Positions 1 to 5,540 of a stretch of 7,080 nt of DNA are shown here, one piece after another. The position numbers and the translations under genes were made by a program. Origin of the DNA: Gammaproteobacteria bacterium (GTDB lineage Bacteria > Pseudomonadota > Gammaproteobacteria > Steroidobacterales > Steroidobacteraceae); the NCBI GenBank assembly GCA_010031985.1, contig RGYP01000091.1:1-7080 (forward strand), written 5' to 3'. Each line of letters begins with the position of its first letter. Position 1 is the first letter of the stretch. A model generated the notes under the pieces. That model made no database searches. It was not told where the DNA came from and saw nothing but the letters and a program-made list of their open reading frames with translations.

Positions 1-346
1 GCGCGGCAAGGGTGGCGTGATCATCAACATCTCGAGCGTGTCGCGCTACGGTAATGCGGGCCAGACCAACTACAGCGCGACCAAGGCAGGCGTGGCGGCG
101 ATGGCCGAGGTTTGGGCCAAGGAGCTTGCGCGCTACGGCATTCGCACCGGTGCCATCGCCCCGGGCTACACGCGCACCGACATTCTCTCGGCCATGCGTC
201 CGGAGATCCTCGAGAAGATGACCGCGCAGGTGCCGTTGCGGCGCTTGGGCGATGCCGCCGAGATCGCTGCGACGGCGGTGTTCATCGTCGAGAACGATTT
301 CCTCACCGGGCGCTGCATCGACGTCGACGGCGGCATGAGGCTCTGA
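1..346 (+). CDS. Short-chain dehydrogenase/reductase (SDR), 3' part only
   Basis: This is the C-terminal part of a classical SDR, an NAD(P)-dependent oxidoreductase of the FabG-like fold; the reading frame is open from base 2 and the start lies left of the window. Visible features are the strand-5 motif NISS followed by SVSRYG, which holds the catalytic Ser. The catalytic Tyr and Lys lie in YSATK (about base 77). PGYTRTD follows as the substrate-loop region. The C-terminal block TGRCIDVDGGMRL is the usual SDR ending. About 114 residues are visible, less than half of a normal 250-residue SDR, and the Rossmann nucleotide-binding Gly motif is outside. The next gene starts 6 bp after the stop on the same strand, so they are probably co-transcribed. 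Substrate cannot be told from this fragment: it could be a FabG paralogue or a catabolic SDR. The family call is firm, the role unknown. Confidence 0.93.
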   Translation, partial: RGKGGVIINISSVSRYGNAGQTNYSATKAGVAAMAEVWAKELARYGIRTGAIAPGYTRTDILSAMRPEILEKMTAQVPLRRLGDAAEIAATAVFIVENDFLTGRCIDVDGGMRL

Positions 347-352
347 CCTTCG

Positions 353-1099
353 ATGCTCGCGATGATGGTGCTCGCCGCGGTCTCTGCATCCGCCCCGACC
401 CCCGAATCGGCCGCGACCGCGCCGCGCGAAGTGGTAGCCGTCCTCGGCACGGGTCGCGTCGGCGCCGCCTTGGGGCCGCGGTTGGGTGCGCTCGGTTATC
501 GCGTGATCTACGGATCGCGTGATCCGAACCGCGCCGAGCTGAAGGCGCTCGTCGAGCGCAGTGGCAAGAGCGCGAGTGCGAAAACCACGGCGGCGGCCGC
601 CGCGGCCGCCACCATCGTGATCGTCGCCTTGCCCTGGAGCGCCACCGAGACCACGCTGCGCGAGCTCGAACTCGGCGGCAAGCTCGTCATTGATCCGACC
701 AACGCCATGCGCATCGGGCGCGATGGTTTGATGGAGCCGGCCGTCGACACCTCGGCGGGCGAGCGCATTCAGGCACTCGCGCCCAAGGCGACCGTGGTCA
801 AAGCTTTCAACACCGTGGGTGCGCATGTCATGGCAGACCCCGCAGCCGCGGGTGGTCCGGTGACGATTCCGGTCGCGGCGGACGATCTCGCGGCCAAAGG
901 TCGCGTGATGCAACTCGCCCGCGAGTTGGGTTTCGAGACGATGGATGCGGGCCCGCTGCGCCACTCGCGCCAACTCGAGGGCATGGCCTTGATCTACATG
1001 GTTCCCTATCTCAAAGGGCCGCGTGGCGAATCGTTCGAGTATTACCTGCGTCGCGGCGCGGCGCCGCGCGTCAGTCAGGGCGTGCGTCCGGCCGAATAG
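353..1099 (+). CDS. NAD(P)-binding F420-reductase-like oxidoreductase with possible signal peptide
   Basis: This 248-residue protein has a single Rossmann-type NAD(P)-binding fold of the NADPH-dependent F420 reductase / NADP oxidoreductase family. Residues 28-40 read AVLGTGRVGAAL, the dinucleotide-binding loop, and YGSRDP (53-58) is the segment expected to hold the 2'-phosphate of NADP. ALPW (92-95) and KAFNTVGA (150-157) are further family blocks. The fold starts only at about residue 27. The first 14-24 residues (MLAMMVLAAVSASAP) form a short hydrophobic stretch with an Ala-x-Ala-like end, resembling a weak signal peptide, though without the usual basic n-region. ATG 353 was chosen because a GAGG lies about 12 bp upstream; in-frame ATGs at 362 and 365 are alternatives. 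A seven-Ala run (80-86) is encoded by GC-rich repeats. It follows the SDR by 6 bp, and its 3' end overlaps the convergent HAD gene by 25 bp. True F420 use is unlikely to be provable here; the substrate is unknown. Confidence 0.82.
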   Translation: MLAMMVLAAVSASAPTPESAATAPREVVAVLGTGRVGAALGPRLGALGYRVIYGSRDPNRAELKALVERSGKSASAKTTAAAAAAATIVIVALPWSATETTLRELELGGKLVIDPTNAMRIGRDGLMEPAVDTSAGERIQALAPKATVVKAFNTVGAHVMADPAAAGGPVTIPVAADDLAAKGRVMQLARELGFETMDAGPLRHSRQLEGMALIYMVPYLKGPRGESFEYYLRRGAAPRVSQGVRPAE

Positions 1100-1743
1100 G
1101 CGCTAACGCGCTGCAGCAGCTCGAGCGGCGTGGCGAGCCGCGAGGCCAGATCTTGTTGGTCGGCCGCTGCAGCACCGTAACCCCAGGTGGCTGCCAAAAA
1201 TTTGAGCCCGTTGCCCTCGGCCGCCTGTCGATCCTCGGCCGAGTCGCCGACCATCCATGTGTGCGCGCTCGTCAAAGATTCACGCCGCAGAACTTCACAC
1301 ACCAGCGCGGTTTTGTCGGCGGCCGGCGGCTCGAGCGCATCGAGTGCATGGATGCCCCGGAAATGCGCTTGCCATCCGAGATGATCGATGATGAGCCTCG
1401 TGGGCTTGATGCGTTTGTTGGTGACGATGAAGAGCGCGAGACCCTTGCGCGCGAGGCTCGAAAGCATGTCGCCGACGCCGGCATAAACTTCGGTTTCGCG
1501 ATAACCCGTCGTGTCGTAGTGGAGGCGAAAAGCCGCCGCCAGCCGCTCGATCAGCACCGGTTCGCTCGAGCCTGCGAGCGTCGCGAGTGTTCGCGGCAGG
1601 GGCGGTCCGATGAGGCCGGGCGACAGTGGCACCGCGGGTGATACGCCTTCGCTTTCGAGCGCGCGTCCGAGACCCGCGAGAATGCTGCGCGCCGAATCGA
1701 CCAGCGTACCGTCGAGGTCGAACAGGATCGCCCGCGGCGTCAT
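1075..1743 (-). CDS. HAD-superfamily phosphatase, phosphoglycolate phosphatase-like
   Basis: This 222-residue protein is a haloacid-dehalogenase-type hydrolase of the Gph/PpaX subgroup, which removes phosphate from small metabolites in the cytoplasm. Motif I is DLDGTLVDS with nucleophile Asp9 and acid/base Asp11. Motif II is Thr108 in IVTNK. Motif III is probably Lys144 in ADKT. Motif IV is GDSAED (166-171) with the Mg-binding Asp167 and Asp171. The helical cap lies between residues 15 and 85, as in C1-cap members, and the length is normal for the group. It is the last gene of the minus-strand operon: its ATG shares ATGA with the stop of the ABC exporter, a typical translational-coupling overlap. 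Its final codons overlap the 3' end of the convergent reductase by 25 bp. Phosphoglycolate is the usual guess for this subgroup, but pyrophosphate or another phosphoester is equally possible, so no symbol is given. Confidence 0.9.
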   Translation of the reverse strand: MTPRAILFDLDGTLVDSARSILAGLGRALESEGVSPAVPLSPGLIGPPLPRTLATLAGSSEPVLIERLAAAFRLHYDTTGYRETEVYAGVGDMLSSLARKGLALFIVTNKRIKPTRLIIDHLGWQAHFRGIHALDALEPPAADKTALVCEVLRRESLTSAHTWMVGDSAEDRQAAEGNGLKFLAATWGYGAAAADQQDLASRLATPLELLQRVSAYSAGRTP

Positions 1744-3542
1744 GCGGCGGCGGCAGGTCCGTCGGTGAATTGCAGCGCGGCGAGTCGCGCGTAGAGCGGA
1801 TTGGCGGCGATCAACTCTTCGTGCCGCCCGCTCGCGATGATGTGGCCATGATCCATGACGATGATGCGATCGGCCTTGAGCACCGTCGCCAAGCGATGGG
1901 CGATGATGATGGTGGTACGGGTGGCCATCAGCCGCTCGAGGGCTTCCTGCACCACGCGCTCGCTCTCGGCATCGAGCGCGCTCGTCGCCTCATCGAGCAG
2001 TAACAGTGGCGGATTTTTGAGGATCGCGCGGGCGATGGCGATGCGCTGACGCTGGCCACCCGAGAGCCGTGTGCCGCGCTCGCCGAGGAAGGTGTCGTAA
2101 CCTTGTGGCAGTGCGGCGATGAAGTCGTGCGCCGCTGCGGCACGCGCCGCAGCCTCGACTTCTTCGTCGGTCGCGTCCGGACGACCATAGCGGATGTTCT
2201 CGCGGGCGCTGGTGCCGAACAGCACGGTATCCTGCGGCACCAGGCCAATTCTTTGACGCACTGCGAGCGGATCGGCGCGGGCGATATCGACGCCGTCGAG
2301 GATCACCCGACCGGACTGCGGATCGTAAAAACGCAGCAGCAATTGGAACGTCGTGCTCTTGCCTGCGCCCGAGGGGCCGACGAAGGCGACGGTCTCGCCC
2401 GGGGCGATCGACAGCGAAAAATCGTCGAGCGCCGGCGTCTCGGGCCGCGAGGGGTAATGAAAACGCACGTGCTCGAAGCGCACATGGCCCGCCTTGACGC
2501 CCGGTTGCACGGCGGGCAGCGACTGCGGCAGGGCAGGCGCGACGATCGCAGGCGTTGCCTGTTGCAGTTCGACCAGACGCTCCATGGCGCCTGCCGCGCG
2601 CTGTACCTCGCTCCACATTTCGCTCAGCGACGCCGCAGCGACGCCAGCATAGACGGCGAACAACAGGAACTGCACGAGCTCGCCGCCCGACATTTCTTTG
2701 GAGAGCACCTGATGGGCGCCAAACCAGAGCACGATGGTGATCGCCGCGACGACCAGCGTGGTCGATAGAGCGGTGAGCCAGGCGCGGACGCGCGTGCGCA
2801 CCACGGCGACGTCGAACGAGGCTTCGACGGCCTGATCGTAACGACGGGTATTCAGTGCCTCGAGGGTGAATGCCTGCACGGTCTGGATCGCGTTGAGGGT
2901 TTCGCCGGCGAGACCGCTCGTGTCGGCGATCCGATCCTGCGACGAGCGCGACAGTTTTCGCAGCTTGCGTCCCAAAGAAATGACCGGGACGATCACCGCC
3001 GGCATGGCGATCAGCATGAGGCCGAGTAGTTTCAGGCTGGTCACGCCCATCATGACGATGGAGCCGATCAGATTGATGCTCGAGCGCAGCGCGATCGAAA
3101 TGCCGACGCCGGAAATCGACTGCACGAGCGTGGTGTCGGTGGTGAGGCGCGAGAGCACCTCGCCGGTGCGCGTCACCTCGAAGAATTGGGGATCCATGCG
3201 AATGACGTTGCGGTAGGTTGCGGCACGGATGTCGGCAACCACGCGCTCGCCCAGCCACGTCACGAGATAAAAGCGCATCGCGGCGAAGGCGCCGAAGAGC
3301 ACCGCCACGCCGAGAAAGGCGATGAAATAGATGTTCACCGTCTCGGCGCTGCCGGCGCTCATGCCCCTGTCGACGAGCTTCGAGAGGGCGACCGGTAGGG
3401 CCAGCATGGAGCCCGAGGCGAGCAGCAAGGCCACCATGGCCCAAGCGAGCACGCTGCGGTGGGGCCTGAGGTAGGGCCACAACGAGGCCAGAGGTTTTAC
3501 GGATTTGCTTTTGGGGCGTTCCGGCAGTGAAGCATCAGCCAT
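1740..3542 (-). CDS. MsbA-related ABC exporter, fused membrane and ATPase domains
   Basis: This 600-residue half-transporter works as a homodimer in the inner membrane and drives ATP-dependent export. The N-terminal two thirds is a type-I exporter membrane domain with about six hydrophobic segments (near 32-53, 71-93, 147-168, 170-190, 255-276 and 290-306). The ATPase domain (about 355-595) has an aromatic A-loop Tyr363, Walker A GPSGAGKST (389-397), the Q-loop Gln437, signature LSGGQ (493-497), Walker B LLLLDE (513-518) and the switch His549. All catalytic parts are present. I set the start at ATG 3542 (MADASLPERP), not at the longer in-frame ATG 3644, because the extra 34 residues lie inside the upstream oxidoreductase gene and look like off-frame translation. 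It overlaps that gene by 8 bp and the HAD gene by 4 bp. The sequence suits the MsbA-related permease/ATPase subfamily common in proteobacteria. The cargo (lipid, drug or peptide) cannot be read from sequence. Confidence 0.95.
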   Translation of the reverse strand: MADASLPERPKSKSVKPLASLWPYLRPHRSVLAWAMVALLLASGSMLALPVALSKLVDRGMSAGSAETVNIYFIAFLGVAVLFGAFAAMRFYLVTWLGERVVADIRAATYRNVIRMDPQFFEVTRTGEVLSRLTTDTTLVQSISGVGISIALRSSINLIGSIVMMGVTSLKLLGLMLIAMPAVIVPVISLGRKLRKLSRSSQDRIADTSGLAGETLNAIQTVQAFTLEALNTRRYDQAVEASFDVAVVRTRVRAWLTALSTTLVVAAITIVLWFGAHQVLSKEMSGGELVQFLLFAVYAGVAAASLSEMWSEVQRAAGAMERLVELQQATPAIVAPALPQSLPAVQPGVKAGHVRFEHVRFHYPSRPETPALDDFSLSIAPGETVAFVGPSGAGKSTTFQLLLRFYDPQSGRVILDGVDIARADPLAVRQRIGLVPQDTVLFGTSARENIRYGRPDATDEEVEAAARAAAAHDFIAALPQGYDTFLGERGTRLSGGQRQRIAIARAILKNPPLLLLDEATSALDAESERVVQEALERLMATRTTIIIAHRLATVLKADRIIVMDHGHIIASGRHEELIAANPLYARLAALQFTDGPAAAA

Positions 3543-4629
3543 CTTTGGATTGTAGCTTGCTGCGCAGGATGAGCTTGCCCGTAGTGTGACCGGACTGTAT
3601 CGCAGCCAACGCAGCGTGGGCTTCGTCGAAGGGATAGGTCGCACCGATGTGCGGGCGTTCGGTGATCAACTCCAGCGTGGCCCGCATCGAGTCGGGCAGG
3701 CGGTCGGCTTGCTCCCAAAGCCAGATCAGGTTGAAGGCCAAAAAGCCGCGGTTCTGCGGAATCATCGCCAGCGGATCGAGCTGCGGGCGGCGCAGATAGT
3801 GCCAAGCGAGCTTCAGAAAATTCGGTCGCCGTCCGCCGTGCATGAAATCGGCGGCGCCGTAGAGCACGTAGCGGCCCTCCGGCGCGAGACGTTCGAATGC
3901 CATGCGAAAGCCTGCGCCGTAAACCGCATCGAGCACGACATCGAAGCCACCCTTGCCGAGGCTTGCGAGCGCGGCATCGAGCCCCCGGGCGAGCCCGGCA
4001 TCGCGAATGACGACCCTCCTGGCGTCGAGACCCAAGCGATCGATCAGCCACTCGCGTTTGCGTGCCGAGCCCACCACGGCCACCGGCTGCGCGCCGAGGC
4101 GCTGCAGGGCGTGCATGGCGTTGAGTCCAACCCCGCCGGCGGCCGATTGCACCAGCACCGTGGATCCTGCACGGGCGTTGCCCAGAGGGAGCAGTCCGTA
4201 CCAGGCCGTGAGCGCCTGCACGGGATAGGCTGCAGCCTCATCGAACGTCCACCCTGCAGGGATCGGCCAGAGGGTGCGGGCATCGACGTTCAGGTGCGTG
4301 GTGTATCCACCGAAACGCGTGAGCACGATGACGGCGTCGCCTTCTCGCCAGCCGGTCACGTCGCGGCCGAGGCGGCGGATGCGGCCTGCGCACTCCAGCC
4401 CGGGCACGAAGCTGCCTTTCGGCGTGGCCGAGTACAGTCCGAGACAGGCAAAGACGTCGGCGAAATTGACGCCTATGGCTTCGACCTCAACTTGGACTTC
4501 GCCCGTGGCCGGGGGCGGCAGCGGTTCGCTGACCGACTTCAGTCGGGTGAGGGATCCGGCGCGTTCGATGCGCCAAGCGCGGCGTATGGTGCGGTCAGGC
4601 TCGGAGCTGGGCGGCATGCGCCCGAGCAT
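3535..4629 (-). CDS. VAT-1-like NAD(P)H:quinone oxidoreductase (MDR family)
   Basis: This is a medium-chain dehydrogenase/reductase of the quinone-oxidoreductase branch, about 364 residues from ATG 4629 or 360 from ATG 4617. The N-terminal catalytic domain contains NFADVFACLGLY (55-66) and FVPGLECAG (74-82), the zeta-crystallin/VAT-1-type segment. The zinc-binding GHE motif of alcohol dehydrogenases is missing, so a zinc-independent enzyme is expected. The cofactor domain carries the loop AAGGVG (163-168) and DVVLDAVYG (230-238). The block from about 282 to 306, with LDPLAMIPQNRG followed by FNLIWLWE, is typical of the VAT-1 synaptic-vesicle-protein-like subfamily. Such enzymes use NADPH to reduce quinones or reactive enones, but the substrate here is unknown. 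Neither start has a strong ribosome site; 4617 has a GGGC just upstream and is a fair alternative. The 5' end overlaps the AraC gene by 35 bp (23 bp with the shorter start), and the 3' end overlaps the exporter by 8 bp. Confidence 0.92.
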   Translation of the reverse strand: MLGRMPPSSEPDRTIRRAWRIERAGSLTRLKSVSEPLPPPATGEVQVEVEAIGVNFADVFACLGLYSATPKGSFVPGLECAGRIRRLGRDVTGWREGDAVIVLTRFGGYTTHLNVDARTLWPIPAGWTFDEAAAYPVQALTAWYGLLPLGNARAGSTVLVQSAAGGVGLNAMHALQRLGAQPVAVVGSARKREWLIDRLGLDARRVVIRDAGLARGLDAALASLGKGGFDVVLDAVYGAGFRMAFERLAPEGRYVLYGAADFMHGGRRPNFLKLAWHYLRRPQLDPLAMIPQNRGFLAFNLIWLWEQADRLPDSMRATLELITERPHIGATYPFDEAHAALAAIQSGHTTGKLILRSKLQSKDG

Positions 4630-5014
4630 ACTGCGAGGGCAGGACCCCGGTGTAGCGACGGAACATGCGGGCGAAATACGAGCCGTCGTGGAAGCCCACG
4701 GCGAAGGCGATCTCGGTCACGGGCGTGTCGCCGGTGATCAGGCGTTCGCAGGCGGCACGAATGCGATACCGCAGCAGATATTCGCGGAAGGTGATGCCGA
4801 AGACGGCATGGAAGCTGCGGCTGAACTGGAACCGGCTGAGCCCGCAGTGCGCGGCGATATCGCGCGCCGGGAACTTCTCATGGAAATGGTCGCGGACGAA
4901 GGCAACCGCATTGAGCACTCCCGAGTGTGGTGGGAGCACGTTCAGCTTTTCGGCTGAGGGTTCGGGCAATTCGATTGCACGAGTACCAGGATGCGAGGCT
5001 GTATCGGGCATCAT
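4595..5014 (-). CDS. Stand-alone AraC-type DNA-binding regulator (MarA/SoxS size)
   Basis: This 139-residue transcription factor consists almost only of the AraC/XylS DNA-binding domain. The first helix-turn-helix is about residues 51-73 (DIAAHCGLSRFQFSRSFHAV). The second is about 99-129, containing VTEIAFAVGF and the C-terminal signature SYFARMFRRYTGVLPSQY. The first 30 residues are Pro-rich and look unstructured. No effector-binding cupin domain is present, as in MarA and SoxS, so activity may be set by its abundance rather than by a bound ligand (inference). The start is ATG 5014; ATG 5011 follows at once, and an in-frame TAA near 5056 rules out a longer N-terminus. It is the first gene of the minus-strand operon and overlaps the oxidoreductase. 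The divergent gap next to it is the obvious place for its promoter and possibly for autoregulation. Confidence 0.93.
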   Translation of the reverse strand: MMPDTASHPGTRAIELPEPSAEKLNVLPPHSGVLNAVAFVRDHFHEKFPARDIAAHCGLSRFQFSRSFHAVFGITFREYLLRYRIRAACERLITGDTPVTEIAFAVGFHDGSYFARMFRRYTGVLPSQYARAHAAQLRA

Positions 5015-5164
5015 CTTTGCGATGCTTCTACCATTCGTCCTATGGTCAGTACCTTAGATCGCTACGCCGATGTTAATACTTGCTTGAATTTTCTTCGTTA
5101 AAAATCAGTAATATCTGCGCAACAAAGTTTTATTTCCGGGGTTCGCGCGCCCTGCCGATCTGCG

Positions 5165-5180
5165 CCCGAACCGTTTCGGG
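5165..5180. repeat. Perfect 6-bp inverted repeat with 4-base loop
   Basis: CCCGAA (5165-5170) and TTCGGG (5175-5180) are exact reverse complements around CCGT. There is no T-run on either side, so it is not an intrinsic terminator. It lies 41 bp upstream of the small + strand gene and could be an operator half-site pair, a leader hairpin, or chance in GC-rich DNA. Confidence 0.3.
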
Positions 5181-5187
5181 TCGCGCG

Positions 5188-5214
5188 TTGGCCAGGGTTT
5201 CGATCGGCTAAGAT
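5188..5214 (+). promoter_or_regulatory. Weak sigma70-like promoter candidate just before the 105-residue gene
   Basis: TTGGCC (5188-5193) and TAAGAT (5209-5214) are separated by 15 bp, which is short. The -10-like element fits the TAnnnT pattern and ends only 6 bp before ATG 5221. If it were used, transcription would begin at about the A of the start codon and give a leaderless message. No good Shine-Dalgarno sequence precedes ATG 5221, which agrees with but does not prove this. Confidence 0.25.
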
Positions 5215-5220
5215 TCTGCT

Positions 5221-5538
5221 ATGGAAATGGAAAAGGACTACCCGGAATCGACCAACGGGTTCGATGCGGCCTTCACCGATGCCGTGAATCTCGGCAATCA
5301 GCTCGCCGATCGCGACAAGGAGGCCGATCTCTGGGACATCGCCGATGGGCTGCTGGCCGGGGCGATCCAGTATTGGCTGTACTCGCGCCAACCCTGCAAC
5401 GATCCGCGCTGCGCCGATTGCATGCCGGTGAGCACGGCGGAGGGCCGCATGGCGGAACTGCAACGGCTGATTCGCCAACTCTCCGAAGAGAGCGAGTACT
5501 ACCACAGCCCGAACGACACCAACGTCGGGCGCGCCTGA
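5221..5538 (+). CDS. Small acidic protein of unknown function with C-x4-C-x2-C motif
   Basis: I do not recognise this 105-residue protein. It looks like a real gene: third codon positions are strongly G/C, it exactly fills the space between its divergent and convergent neighbours, and the protein has a normal amphipathic composition. Residues 15-55 appear helical (DAVNLGNQLAD through GAIQYWLYSR). A cysteine cluster CNDPRCADC follows (Cys59, Cys64, Cys67), then a second likely helix (73-94, MAELQRLIRQLSEESEYY) and a short polar tail with His95. There is no signal peptide or membrane segment. Three closely spaced Cys could hold a metal, perhaps with His95, or form a disulfide; this is inference. 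ATG 5221 is followed by an in-frame ATG at 5227 as an alternative start, and no clear ribosome site is seen for either. It stands alone on its strand, divergent from the AraC gene, and ends 2 bp before the convergent gabT stop. Confidence 0.8.
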   Translation: MEMEKDYPESTNGFDAAFTDAVNLGNQLADRDKEADLWDIADGLLAGAIQYWLYSRQPCNDPRCADCMPVSTAEGRMAELQRLIRQLSEESEYYHSPNDTNVGRA

Positions 5539-5540
5539 TT

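Larger units (their letters stand above)
5015..5220. promoter_or_regulatory. Divergent intergenic region with AT-rich core, likely promoters
   Basis: This is the only substantial non-coding gap in the window, between the divergent AraC gene and the small + strand gene. Bases about 5072-5137 are clearly richer in A/T than everything around them, as expected for promoter DNA in a GC-rich genome. A weak minus-strand sigma70-like pair is TTGTTG (5125-5120) and TTTAAC (5102-5097) with a 17-bp spacer, which would serve the AraC operon with a leader of about 75 bases. A weak plus-strand pair is TTGAAT (5084-5089) and TAATAT (5109-5114) with a 19-bp spacer. Neither matches consensus well, so exact promoter positions are guesses. 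No rRNA, tRNA or riboswitch pattern was seen. Confidence 0.45.

Noticed and set aside
1990..3480. 496-codon minus-strand frame inside the ABC exporter
   Set aside because: Arg/Ala-rich shadow in another frame of a gene with full Walker A, signature and Walker B motifs.
3543..3644. 34-residue N-terminal extension of the ABC exporter from ATG 3644
   Set aside because: It lies in the oxidoreductase coding region in another frame and has no similarity to exporter N-termini; ATG 3542 fits better.
3586..4737. Long + strand open frame of 383 codons antisense to the oxidoreductase
   Set aside because: Arg/His/Gly-rich composition with no motifs, opposite a well-supported gene; long antisense frames are expected in GC-rich DNA.
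5015..5220. Possible small RNA or riboswitch in the intergenic gap
   Set aside because: Only one short 6-bp hairpin is present, with no terminator T-run and no recognisable aptamer pattern.
5098..5505. 135-codon minus-strand frame opposite the small orphan gene
   Set aside because: It lacks recognisable features and overlaps the + strand gene, whose codon bias is better; it would also run into the AT-rich promoter region.
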